Shown: piece after piece, positions 42,680 to 56,452 of the stretch
Layout: every line of letters begins with the position of its first letter
Position numbering within the stretch: position 1 is the first letter of the stretch
Assembly (NCBI GenBank): GCA_946122785.1
Contig: CAMGYJ010000004.1
Location: forward strand, 60,458,679-60,522,678
Length of the DNA stretch: 64,000 nucleotides
Direction: 5' to 3'
DNA from: Linum tenue
Taxonomy: Eukaryota; Streptophyta; Magnoliopsida; Malpighiales; Linaceae
Notes under the pieces: model-generated
What the model was told of the DNA's origin: nothing
The model's database searches: none
The model's input: only the letters and a program-made list of their open reading frames with translations
Program-made: the position numbers and the translations under genes

Positions 42680-43322
42680 CCTTTTCACAGTTCATTACGA
42701 TATTTTATCCTCATGATGATGTGGTCATCGTCATCATGTCTTACACTATTACTACTCCAATGTTTCTAAACTATACCAACATAATATCAGCTTTCAACGA
42801 CCATGATATACATTTGTATCATGGTGGTATATTTTCAAGTATGTGAAGAAATTATTGACATTATTATCCAACGCTGGCGGCTGGACCCGACATAATGGTC
42901 CGACTTCGGCTTTCTGATAAGGTCTTTCTTCCAATTGCCATCGTCGGACCTTCCGTTCTGGCCGGTCAGAAAGTCGGCGTCGGTCCGTCGCCACCAACTG
43001 CCGGAAAAATCCTCATTGTTGACAGAGAATTACCTCAATTGCAGTTAGCTCCGGCGGTTTGCGGACGAGTCTGATTTGCCTGCAAAATCGGCTCCGACAA
43101 TTGTGGTTTGCTGGCAAAATTGGCTCCGACGGTGGTGGTCTGCTGGTGGTGGAATGAGGGTTGTATTGGTGTGAAACAACCCCAAATTAAAATAGAATAT
43201 AAATTAAAGAAACAAATAAGGGTAGAAATGACATTTTCCCTAAAAACATGGACTACAAATAATAAAAGCTTGGAAGATAAATAACAACCCTCTAATCTTA
43301 TCTCTCAACATCTTGATCAAGC
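42680..43322. other. Intergenic, no gene recognised
   Basis: A GC-richer stretch at about 42,880-43,150 contains repeated GGCGGTNNTGG-like phrases but no frame I can assign. It lies just downstream of the LINE tail. Confidence 0.4.
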
Positions 43323-43380
43323 TTTTTTTTTTTGCCAAAAGATACTTCGTATTGAACGAGATAATCAAGATACAAAAAAG

Positions 43381-43839
43381 TCAGCTGGCCGACCAGAGCC
43401 AGGTACGAAAACCGAACCCTATCAAACTAGGAAACAATGAATGGGCTTTTTTGGCCACCAAATGGGCCACCCTATTACAAGCACGTCCAACAAAACAAAC
43501 ACTAGACCTGAGAAAACACTGCCGCAACACCTTAATCTCACTCAAGATCGCCCCACCACGAGCATCCGAACACAAGTCTTCCTGCACCTTGTCTAGCACC
43601 ACTTGAGCATCACCAGCGAAGACGACATCTTGCACACCCATCTGCAGCGCCCACCGTATCCCGTCCCTCAAAGCTAGGAGCTCTACCAAGAAAGGATCCT
43701 GCACAGCCGGGTACAAAAAGGCAGCCGCCCCAAGCAGCGTCCCAGAGGAATCCTCTAGAATCCAGCCACCTGCACCATGAGTACCTGAGCGAACGACGCC
43801 ATTCGTGAATACCCACACCGCCTCCTCCCTATCCTGCAC
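43381..43839 (-). pseudogene. LINE RNase H domain
   Basis: A 152-codon frame resembles the plant LINE RNase H (RVT_3): WVFTNGVVRSGTHGAGGWIL at the first strand, then ELLALRDGIRWALQMGV, VFAGDAQVVLDKVQED and a final RACNRVAHLVAKKA. The first catalytic Asp of the usual F-x-D-G-A pattern is Asn (FTNGVV). The E of ELLALRDG and the D of GDAQVV remain. Confidence 0.8.
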
Positions 43840-44269
43840 CCCACCCTGACCCCCTCAGCCCAAACCCAGGAGCAGGGAAAGACGTAATCCCACCCAAAGG
43901 AACCGCCTCCCACTCCGCCACCTATCTATTGAACTGAGAGAGTAACACGGCAGGTGTAAACAGTGTGGAGTCAAAAACCACCCAATTTCGAGCTTTCCAT
44001 ATACGCCAGAAGAGAGCAAGGACCCGCATGAGCATTCCTTCCTCCAGATTTGGTGATCAAGAAATCGTCTCCAGAAAACTTCGACTGAGGCCGAGGCGAA
44101 CTCATTTCGAAGAAAACCTAGGCTAGACGCCTCCCAACATCCCTCAGCTAAACGACAATGGAAAAATAAATGCTCAGCAGATTCCTCTTCCCATAAGCAC
44201 GTGGGGCATAAAAGAACCCCCTCCATTCCCCTCACCGATAAAGCTTCTCCTGTGGGAACCACCCTCCGC

Positions 44270-44786
44270 TAGGGGTGGGCAACTGGTTCGGTAAACCCGA
44301 ACCGAACCGAAACCGAACTAATGCTATTCGGTTCGGAATTTGGAAGGAAAATCTGGATATTTCGGAAATCAAGGTTCTTTTAACCGAACCGAATTTCCAA
44401 AATTCCGACCGAAAAACCGAAATACTGTAATTTCAAGCTCAAATGGTGGATTTTTATGTTTGTATTTGTTTTTAGACATAAATATTTGAAATGTTTTATT
44501 ACTTATGTGTTGAAAAGTTTGATTTTATCATTGATGATGCATATAATTACATATTTATTGTTTATATTAAGGGTGAAAAATAATTTAAAAGTGAGAAGCT
44601 ACAAGTAGCCTCTCAATTTCGGTTTTGTGTATAAAACCAAATCGAAACGAATTATAATTCGGTTTAAACCGACCGAACCAAATTTTAATTCGGTTTGAAT
44701 TCGGTTTGGGGTTTGGGAGAATTCGGGGACTTGGTATTCATAATTTCGGTTCGGTCGAAACCGAACCGACCGAATGCCCACCCCTA
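44270..44786. mobile_element. hAT-type MITE inserted in the LINE
   Basis: The termini TAGGGGTGGGCA and TGCCCACCCCTA are perfect inverse copies. The perfect 8-bp duplication CCCTCCGC lies at 44,262-44,269 and 44,787-44,794. The body is rich in GAACCGAACCG and CGGTTCGG. It cuts the LINE between its zinc-binding and later regions, so it arrived after the LINE. Confidence 0.93.
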
Positions 44787-45821
44787 CCCTCCGCAACAGT
44801 TGCCAAAGGAAGAACTGAAATTTAGGAGGAACCGGGGCACTCCAAACCTTACCCCACAAACATGAATCCCAAATCATAGGACCATGCTTAGCCTGACCCT
44901 CCCGATCTCGCCTAAGATCTGATGCTAGATGGTACCCAGATCGAACACTGTAAGAACCCGACATCTCATGATGCCAGATCAGCCTATCTTGAATCGGAAC
45001 CCTTGGCAGAGGAATGGCCCGAATTTGGGCAACAATACCGCTCTCAAAAAGCTGACAAAGCAAGTCTTCCTTCCACCTACCATCATGATGAGAAATTAAG
45101 GAATCGACAGTCCCTGCACCCCGACCATCTCTGGACGCAATGGAGGAGGGTCTGGGTGACAAGCAGGAACCCAGTCCGAGGTGGAAATCGAAATCCTCTC
45201 CCCAGTCCCAACCTGCCACCGCAAGCCATGCTGGAGGAGCTCCCGACCATGCAGGATACCACGCCATCCCCAAGATGGAAGAGACCCCATAGTAGCCTCT
45301 AAAAAAGAAGACCGGGAATAATACTTTCCTTTGAAAATGCGAGCAAGCATGCAATCAGGATCCGTGAGTAAGCGCCATCCCAACTTAGCCAGTAAAGCCT
45401 GATTGAAGTCCTCAAACCGACGGAAACCCATCCCCCCCTCAGCCTTCCTCAGACAGAGGGTTTTCCAAGAGACCCAATGAATTTTATGCTCCCCTGCCTT
45501 AGCGCCCCACCAGAAGCGAGCCAAATGTCTATCCAGGTCTCAACACAAAGTGACAGGCAGCCAAAAACAAGACGTCACATGAATAGGTAAAGCATTCACA
45601 ACCGCCTTCAACAGAACCTCTCTTGCCGACTACGAGAGACATCACCTTTTCCACCCTTGCAGTCGGCTTAAAACCCTTTCCTCAATGTAACGAAACGTCG
45701 CTATCTTCGAGCGACCAATTAGAGCTGGTAAGCCCAAATACTGGTCAGTGACTCCCACAGCGCCAACTCCAAGAATGGATCCAAGATGCTCCCTTTCTGG
45801 TTGCTTAACGTTCTTACTAAA

Positions 45822-46733
45822 TTATACAGCCGACTTCTCCAAGTTCACCTTTTGACCGCTCAGTGTCTCGTATCTAGCCAAAATCTCCCTTAGGGTAGAA
45901 CACTCTGGTCCCGAAACTCTCAGAAACAAATAAGAATCATCTGCAAAAAATAGATGAGACACCATGGGACATCGAGGGCTTATACGAATTCCTGTAAGGG
46001 ATTTGCTAACAATTGCCTGCCGAAGAAGCGCAACAAATCCTTCCGTACAAAGCGCAAATAAAAGAGGAGAGAGCGGGTCTCCCTGACGCAAGCCACGAGA
46101 AGCTGCGAAATAGCCCGAAGGACGTCCATTCATCATTACCGAAAAGGTTGAAGACGTAACACAAGCCCGGAGCCATTTAATCCATTGCGCACAAAATCGA
46201 AGTTTTTCAAGCAATGCGAATAAAAATGGCCATTCCACCCTATCATAAGCTTTCTCCATATCAACCTTCAAGGCCATAAACCCTTGTTTCCCTTCACGCT
46301 TGTTTCGCAGATAATGCATGACCTCGTGACCGATGAGAATGTTATCAACAATCTGCCTCCCACGCACAAATCCATTATGGCCAGGTGAAACAATGGCAGG
46401 CAGGTAGCGAGATAGTCTTTCCGCCAAGATTCTCGAAATTACCTTGTACATAAATTGACAGAGGCTAATCGGTCGAAGTTGCTTCATATGTTCAACATTA
46501 TCCACCTTAGGAATTAAGACCAACCAAGTATGGTTAAAATTCTTCAAAAGGCTCCCCGTCTCAAAGAAGTGAGTCACAACCTCCGTAACATCCATACCAA
46601 CTATATCCCAAAACTTCCTGAAAAAGACACCAGTAAAGCCATCTGAGCCAGGAGCCTGAGTTGCCCCAATCTGAAAGACAGACGTACGGATTTCTGCTGG
46701 CGAGATCTTTGGCCTTTGCTGATAGCTTAGCAT
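45822..46733 (-). pseudogene. LINE reverse transcriptase domain, open but isolated
   Basis: A 303-codon open stretch carries the polymerase motifs APGSDGFTGVFFRKFW, RPISLCQFMYKVISRILAER, GFVRGRQIVDNILIGHE, DMEKAYDRVEW, SRGLRQGDPLSPLLF and FFADDSYLF (the F-A-D-D catalytic pair). It ends in SGQKVNLEKSAV. The core is uninterrupted, but the flanking parts of the same protein lie in other frames, so no full polyprotein can be made. Confidence 0.9.
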
Positions 46734-47059
46734 TCATTGAAGCAGTCACTTTCTCCCCAATCGACAAATTCAGGACCTGTTCTCGAACAAACTGGTCATC
46801 CATCCCCTCAGAAGTAAATAATGAGGAATAGAAGTCACTGGCAACAATGGCCTTTCCATCCTCTTCCGTACGAACCATCGGGCGCAAAAAGACCCGAGAT
46901 AAAATTTTTCTTTCTGCGTGCTCGAGTCACCAAATAAAAATAGGACGTATTTCTCCCCAATCGGCAAATTAAATTAGCTGTTTGTGAAAAAACTAAAAGT
47001 CCACTACACATTTTATTCTTGCAAATTGCTGCAGCTAGTTCTCTTAAAATAAAATGTGT

Positions 47060-47690
47060 TCCTTTTTTATTAGACCTGACAATCGGGTCGGGGTGGGTAA
47101 TTTCGGGTTGAGAACTTCGGTTACGGGTCGGGTCATGTTTGGTTGGCTTATTTCGGTTCAAATATTGACCCAACCTATTCGGTTTCGGGCCGGGTTACAG
47201 GTCATTTCGGGTTATGAGCATTCTCAGAAACAATATCAAACATGCTTCATATTTTCTTAAAGAACATAAATTTTCACACATGCATGACAATAGTTTACCT
47301 AACACATGTCAATTAACATATTCTCAAATCCTCCCACGCTAATGAAATGAAATATAAATTGTGCAAATCGTCAAAAAACAATCACAAGAGTAATACTACT
47401 ACAAGAAACACATGATATTTGATTATCCTTAAACTCCAAACATGTCAATCAAATCCTTGTGATTTTTTTTAAACATCTCACCAATTTATGAGTGATTTTA
47501 TCATATTTTGAGAGTAATATATTAAATGGAACGGGTCTAACGGGTCGACTTGCTAACCCACCCAACCCGACTAAAAAAATCACGGACTATCGGATTCGAG
47601 TCATTCGAATTTCAGATTACACAAATTTCTAGTTTTCGGGCAGTTTCGGGTCGGGTCAACGGTTTGGGTCGTAATTTGCCACGTATTTTT
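47060..47690. other. GGGTCGGGT-rich low-complexity segment, probable MITE-like relic
   Basis: Both ends are rich in GGGTCGGG and TTTCGGG, with an AT-rich centre, in the style of the hAT MITEs elsewhere in this window. I found no convincing inverted termini or target duplication, so it is not called as a defined element. Confidence 0.35.
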
Positions 47691-47951
47691 TGCTAGTTGC
47701 GGCCCCTAATTTTCATTTCCTCAAGTTTCGTTGACTTGAGTGTGGATCCAGGTTTCGGCACGGCAATGCAGCAACGAAACCGCCCACCGTTTTCCTTAAG
47801 GTTTTATAGTGACGAAACGACGCGTTTCAGTTCTGCCAACTGTGTTTCGCGTTTTCTCTTTCGTCGTTTACCGATAGGGTTTATCCTCGTTAGATGAGAA
47901 AGAAGATAATCGGGGGGGATCGGACTCGCCAGTCAAAATCACCGCTGCTAG

Positions 47952-50908
<2,957 letters not shown>

Positions 50909-51131
50909 CGTGTATTTCCAGTATTGTACCGTTGTTTTAGTGTAAATGAATTACGTCGAGAGATTCCATCGGTCATTTTTTCTGCTTCTTCAGAAGCAAG
51001 CAATAGAATTTGAGATGATGAGCTTCCCTCCTGTAATTTTCACACAACAGTGACAACCATCTACTGTTCTTAGGCTAATTAGTGAAGAAGTACCACGAAC
51101 AAAAGAAGCAAAATCGTACTGGAAAGACTTT

Positions 51132-51761
51132 TCACTTGGAACCGAAGCAGTATGGCTGGCAAATGCAGTCGATAGCATGCATCAACTTCCTCCTCGGACC
51201 AACAGCATCAGCACCCATATCTTTCAGCTTCTTCATCGTCAGGTTCACCAGCTGAAACTTGCCAACGCTCCTGTCGCGGAAGATCCTCACGAACTGACCC
51301 AACCCTAGCGACGCCAACCAGTTGCTCAACCCACCGGCCTTCTCGATCTTCCTCTCCACGAGCGATGCCCTCAGCGTCTGGTTCAATGCCGCCCCACTGT
51401 CGAATATACTCTGCCTAGGCAAAAACAGTCTCGGCTGCTTGACATTTCTTGATGTTCTTGATACTCCGACCACAGTGGCAGTAGTACCAGCCCTGCCGTG
51501 ATCCACTCGAACCGCATCTGCCTCCTCGGGCGAGATCCTCGCACAAGTCTCGACCGTGGCAGCATCTGTTGATTCACCAGCGTTCACAATTTCTGCAGGC
51601 GTGGCTTTCTCACTGGTAGGTGCAGGGGACGGCAACACCGGTGGGGGTTTCTCAGCATCCGGTGGCGGAGGAATAAAGATGGTGACTCGCTGCCTTTTCA
51701 CAATCACCCAACTGTCGTCTTCTCCGTCCAAGTCGTTGAGAATTCTCCTTGGTCTTCCCAT
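51132..51761 (-). CDS. SAM-domain protein (209 aa), single exon
   Basis: A plant-type small protein with a C-terminal sterile alpha motif. The N-terminus (MGRPRRILNDLDGEDDSWVI) is basic then acidic, followed by a Pro/Ala/Thr-rich linker (residues about 30-100). The SAM domain at about 143-200 reads GGLSNWLASLGLGQFVRIF, then FQLVNLTMKKLKDMGADAVG and PRRKLMHAIDCI, with the typical helix-5 L-x-x-M-G-x-x-x-x-G-x-R-x-K pattern. SAM domains mediate protein or RNA contacts, but the partner is unknown. It is convergent with the coproporphyrinogen oxidase gene (223 bp between stops) and divergent from the TMCO1-type gene. Confidence 0.82.
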   Translation of the reverse strand: MGRPRRILNDLDGEDDSWVIVKRQRVTIFIPPPPDAEKPPPVLPSPAPTSEKATPAEIVNAGESTDAATVETCARISPEEADAVRVDHGRAGTTATVVGVSRTSRNVKQPRLFLPRQSIFDSGAALNQTLRASLVERKIEKAGGLSNWLASLGLGQFVRIFRDRSVGKFQLVNLTMKKLKDMGADAVGPRRKLMHAIDCICQPYCFGSK

Positions 51762-52345
51762 CAGCCGCTGTCTACCTATTTACATAGAACAAACAATCAA
51801 TCGATCGATCAATCAAATGATGAAATGACGAATAGAAGCAATCCGTAGTCAAACAGAGACGAAGGCAGAGCAGAGAGATGCGAAAATTAACTCAAACCAT
51901 GCGCAGAAATAATAAGGAGATTCACGGCTGTAGATCGGCAGTCGCGCGGAAGATTTGGCTGACGGCGGCGGGACTTTCAGTGACTGGAAAAGAAAAGGAT
52001 TTGCAGTTGCAGAGCTCCAATTTTTGGGGACTAATTCCGGCCGACTGGATAATTAGGAGAACGGTGAACATTTTCCTTCGAAACAAAATTGTTTTGTTGT
52101 TGTTCTCTAGTAAGCCCATGAAGCCATATAGGCCCATTATATGCGAGCCCGGCCCAGCCTTGTTGTGACGCACTCCGTCTCCAACCAAGCAACGCAACTT
52201 CCCACTTCAGATTAGGTGTCAGATCGAAATCGAACTCTATTCTTATCTTTGACTCGGTGAGTAACTCGGCTTTAACTTCTCCGACGATAGCTCCAATTTC
52301 TCCGATTCCCGACTTTCCTAGGTACAAAACACTCTCTACGGCGGG
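51762..52345. promoter_or_regulatory. Shared divergent promoter region
   Basis: 584 bp separate the start codons of the SAM-domain gene (leftward) and the TMCO1-type gene (rightward). The stretch includes an ATCAATCGATCGATCAATCA repeat at about 51,797-51,816 and TATAGGCCCATTATA with AAGCCCATGAAGCC at about 52,113-52,141. The GGCCCA/AAGCCCA motifs are of the TCP/UP1 type common in constitutive plant promoters. Co-regulation is inferred, not shown. Confidence 0.5.
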
Positions 52346-52924
52346 ATGGCAACGCCTCAGTTCCTCTCCTCCTTCAAGTACGGCGACAGCCTGACGGTGG
52401 TCGGGATCTCGCTCTGCACCGCCGTGGTCTGCGAGGCAATCTCCTGGATCTTGATCTACCGAACAAGCTCCTACAAGTCGCTCAAGTCCTCGATCGACAA
52501 AGCTTCGAAGAAGCTGGAGACCATGAAAACCGACACCAACAAGATCGTGACGAAGAAATCCAAGTCCAAGAAGATCAATCGCGTGGAGACCTCGCTCAAG
52601 GAGTCGAGCCGCGACCTCTCCCTCTTCAAGTTCAAATCGGGAGCCGTCGTGGCGCTGGTGCTCTTCATCGTGTTCGGCCTGTTGAACTCGATGTTCCAAG
52701 GGAAAGTCGTCGCGAAGCTGCCGTTCCACCCGATTGCGCTCGTGAAGAAGATGAGCCACAGGGGATTGCAAGGCGACGACCCGACGGATTGTTCCATGGC
52801 GTTCTTGTACTTCCTGTGCTCGATCAGCATCCGTACGAATCTCCAGAAGTTCCTGGGATTCTCTCCCCCGCGTGGAGCTGCCGCAGCTGGATTGTTCCCC
52901 ATGCCGGATCCCAAAACCAATTGA
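52346..52924 (+). CDS. TMCO1-family ER calcium channel, single exon (192 aa)
   Basis: Homologue of TMCO1 (calcium load-activated calcium channel; EMC3/TMCO1/Oxa1-type fold), which in animals releases excess ER calcium and works at ER translocons. The frame has membrane segments at about 14-37 (TVVGISLCTAVVCEAISWIL), 91-112 (SGAVVALVLFIVFGLLNSMF) and 146-160 (CSMAFLYFLCSISI). A basic coiled stretch (KSKSKKINRVETSLKESSRD) lies between the first and second, and a conserved GFSPPRGAAAAGLFPMPDP tail ends the protein. Length matches the family (about 188). The start ATG opens the conserved MATPQFLSSFKYGD. No intron was found. The long antisense frames over it are shadows. Confidence 0.92.
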   Translation: MATPQFLSSFKYGDSLTVVGISLCTAVVCEAISWILIYRTSSYKSLKSSIDKASKKLETMKTDTNKIVTKKSKSKKINRVETSLKESSRDLSLFKFKSGAVVALVLFIVFGLLNSMFQGKVVAKLPFHPIALVKKMSHRGLQGDDPTDCSMAFLYFLCSISIRTNLQKFLGFSPPRGAAAAGLFPMPDPKTN

Positions 52925-54790
52925 TCAGGTTCGTTTAGTCTGGGTAATTGAAAATGCATCACAGGAACTGCTAGTTGGGGATTTTGGCTAGGTTTCAAGG
53001 TCATTGTGGATGGTGCCTGGTAATTTGAGTTGAATAGGCAATGAATGTTCTGATTCAGAAACTTCTGTAATGTTTGTGGTGGATAAATTTGGGGAACATG
53101 ATGTTTTACTGGATTCTGGTTATTAGGATTATGGCTTAAAGTTACTGAAACCAGATATACATCCGTGGAAATTGCATTTTCTTCTGCAAAGTTTCTCCCT
53201 TTCCTCTCTCTGTGTTCGCTCACCATTGCTTAAATTGTTGGTTTGATGGTGCCCTGGATGCTATTTATTCAATTATGCTATGCTCTTCATATTTATGACT
53301 GCTCAGAATAGAAGATGAGAACAATGGGAGAAAATTATACAAGGAACTCTTAGCTTAAGTTGTGGGTTGGATTGTTTGACAGTGAGTTCTGTGCATTGAG
53401 AGGATGCCTTATGGCTCACAGTTCACTCTATGGGATGCTTATAATGGTAAATTTCCATGGCTCACAGTTGCTATATATGGTTTCCATTTATACGCCATTG
53501 CATTCTATTTTGCTGTGTGTGGTTTAGTTATCTATCTGTTGCTCATGGCATCAATGCTGGATTTCTTTATCAGTGGCGTCATAGCTTGCTGCATATAGTT
53601 CATTTATATCGCACTTTGATAGCAAGACTTGTGATTTCAGCGTTACAAACACTGTCAATCCGATGATCCATTGGTGCACTCTTTCTTGTGGAGGAAAAAG
53701 TGACTGTAGATACTGGTTTTTTCTTATGTCTCTGTTGTAACCTACACCAGTTTCAGGTTCACCTTAACGGCGATGAACCTGTCGGGAGTTCTAGGTTTTG
53801 ATATGTAAGTTACGTTGCATTCCCATGTTGAAAGGTGGCTCACCACTTCGTTTCTTCGGTCGAACATATTCTAAACCTTCGGGAATCACCTTTCTTCGCT
53901 TGCAATTATAATAATATCTTCTTGCTTCTCAGCAGTTGACCTAAGGTTGACACTCCTGCACCCTAAACCACAGTAGGGTTTTAGACATCCATTATTATAT
54001 TCCTTGTCCATGGTGATGGGATGTTTCACAACAAACCCTTCACATTTGTTAACTTATTTACAGCGAAGGTGGAGCTCTTCATTGGGCGAGCAGTTGCCAC
54101 TCTCTAGAGAATGGACCTCCCAGCCAGCTTCTCTCCAATGTATAAACTTCTGGGATGTGGGCAACTCTCCAGTAATGTACCTCAGGTTCGTTCAACGACA
54201 ATTTCTTGATCAAATCACGAGTCGAAGAACTGCAAAACCTTCAGTTTTGTAGTGGCACCTATTCCAGTAACTTGCACCTCTGAATACATAGCTTCTCCAC
54301 ATGTGGCATTGCGCCAACATATATTAGAATGCTCCTCCGACCAATACCCAATAGCTTTTGGTCAGACAAGAAACTAAGCTTGGCGGTTTGGTTATGCGGT
54401 TACCCGAGAAACCGCAAACCGTAAAACAACCCTACCCATAGTACAACCAATATAACCAAAACATACCTTAAAATGGCAAAAGCTTGATGAACCTCGATCT
54501 CCTTTGTCATATTTTTTGTGCTCATGTTGCTTCTTTATCCTACGAACTGCCTTTGTTCCTCGCCAGCGAACAAGTCAAAGCAGCGAACCGAGACAAAGGT
54601 CTTAAGAGATCGTTGCTAATGCCAACGAATCATCTATTTCGTTGATCTCTCCTACAAACCCCTTTCTAGCCCGTTGCATTGTCCAGCGATCCACGCGAAA
54701 GTCTTGTAGTTTGGGAAATTACTTGCAAAGTGTTGCATGATGAGAATTTGTTTTAGCAACCATTGTATTGTGGGAAATTTTTCCCTGTTT
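52925..54790. other. 3' region of the TMCO1-type gene and intergenic DNA
   Basis: The first few hundred bases are probably 3' untranslated sequence, including T-rich tracts. No other gene is recognised. Frames such as 53,404-53,598 lack domains. Near 54,390-54,440, GCGGTTACCCGAGAAACCGC is a short palindrome. Confidence 0.4.
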
Positions 54791-54791
54791 A

Positions 54792-55860
54792 AAGGTCTCT
54801 CACCGGTAAAGTGTTGTTATTTAATTTCTTTTATATATGGTTGATCAATTAGATGTTGATTGTTATTGATTCTCAAGCACTTATCTTAATGGGAATTTCT
54901 CGTATCAATCAAATGATCATCATTAGCGAATGGTTGAATGAAGAATAACAATTAGTTGAACGACACCGAAAAGAATAACCGTTAGTTATAAACCCTAATC
55001 CATATGCTAGAAAGTTTATTACTAATGTGCGTTACCAATCGATCAAACATATGTTAACATTTTTTAAGCTTGTTGTATATTGACTGATAGAAAAAATCAT
55101 TAGTATTATCATGTGTTACTAATCGACCAACTTGGTGTCAATACTATAGTATTAGATATGAGCTTGATAGAGATTAAGGAAGTTTGAAGAGAGATAAGAG
55201 ATGAGTCTGATAGGATTGGTGGTGTTTGTTTAGAAGATTTGAACGGCTCGTCTCTCGGTTTTTTCTCGAACCTAATTGTGGATTGATGATATGAATATTA
55301 TGATTCAACAATGAGAAATTCAGGTGAATTATTATTTTTTTTTTGACAAAAGATAATCATTCATTGATCCAAAAAATAGTTACATCCTGGAAATAAAAAG
55401 ACCGTCTCTCTTAATTGTTCACATATTACTGCTGAATCATACTACTACTTTAATTTCTTAGAGGTTTCTGACTAGTAAAGTGTTGTTATTTAATTTCTCA
55501 TACATGGTTGATCAACTAGACCTTGATCATTATTGATACTCAAGCACTTATCTCAATGGAAATTTCCCGTATCAACCAAATGATCATAATTAGTGAATGG
55601 TCGAATACTTATAACTAGTTGATTGATAAAGGTAAAAATAAGTTGAACGACATCGAAAAGGATAATAATTAGTTATAAACCCTAATCCATATGCCAGAAA
55701 TATTATTATTAACCTGCGTTACCAATAGATCGTTCATACGTTAACATGATTGTAAATCTTTTTTTACATATTGATTGATTATATTGCAAGAAAAATTATT
55801 ATTATCGTCGTGTGTTACTAATCGATCGTCTTGGGTGTTAACATTATAGTAAAACTTAAT
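54792..55860 (+). repeat. Direct repeat of about 370 bp, two copies
   Basis: Copy one is about 54,792-55,150 and copy two about 55,458-55,860, about 310 bp apart. Shared blocks in the same order are GTAAAGTGTTGTTATTTAAT, CTCAAGCACTTATCT, CGTATCAA(T/C)CAAATGATCAT, AGTTATAAACCCTAATCCAT and GTGTTACTAATCGA. Identity is roughly 80% by eye. No coding content is visible. The repeat lies about 600-1,660 bp upstream of the next gene. Confidence 0.8.
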
Positions 55861-56452
55861 ATGCATTGATCGATTAGCAACTTATCATTATCGTAAGTCT
55901 CCTAATTAAACTGACGCGATCAAATCTTTAGAAATGAATTTAGACCTACACTGATCTTCAACCCAAAACCCTAAGAAACAACCGTTATTACAAACAAACA
56001 GACAAACAAAAAACGGCATATTATATCCAGAGCTAAATCTCCCCGAGAACCCATTGTTAATCGAAAGAACAAGTCAATCTATAACTGTACACAGATCGAC
56101 ATACGTCAATAGTTTCGAATTTCAGATAAACATATATATTTGGTCATACATTCAAACCATATCTTTGAAAAACAAAAGTTGACATATATACCCATAGGCG
56201 GTAGGCCATACCCCCCAAGCCTTCTAATTTCTTTCCATATACATATTTGGCATTGTAATGAACATATATTCCCAACACTCTTGGTAACAATATATCCAAT
56301 TCTTAGACGTCCTTCCTTATATACAAATCTTTCACTCGAGGCCTATCTCAGCCTCGCCGCTACACTTGCACACAATATATATAATCCAACCCGAGCCTGC
56401 CTTGCCTTTTTCCATCTCTCCATCTCAGGCAGAAACACAACAAGTACTACCA

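Larger units (their letters stand above)
43323..46985 (-). mobile_element. Dead plant LINE (L1 clade), 5'-truncated
   Basis: Read on the minus strand: part of the segment before the polymerase (RNTSYFYLVTRARRKKNFISG near 46,960-46,900, split by a frameshift), a long reverse transcriptase (46,733-45,822), the connection region (45,524-45,096), a zinc-binding reverse transcriptase region (about 45,150-44,790 and 44,262-44,100) and an RNase H domain (43,839-43,381). It closes with a poly(A) tail, seen as a T run at 43,324-43,333 on plus. The endonuclease domain is missing at the 5' end. Several frameshifts and a 517-bp MITE insertion make it inactive. Target-site duplications were not found. Confidence 0.88.

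Noticed and set aside
47060..47690. Fully delimited MITE
   Set aside because: GGGTCGGG-rich ends suggest one, but the terminal inverted repeat match is weak and no target duplication could be read.
52031..53226. Two long minus-strand frames over the TMCO1-type gene
   Set aside because: They mirror the conserved plus-strand frame and have no family motifs. They are by-products of its codon bias.
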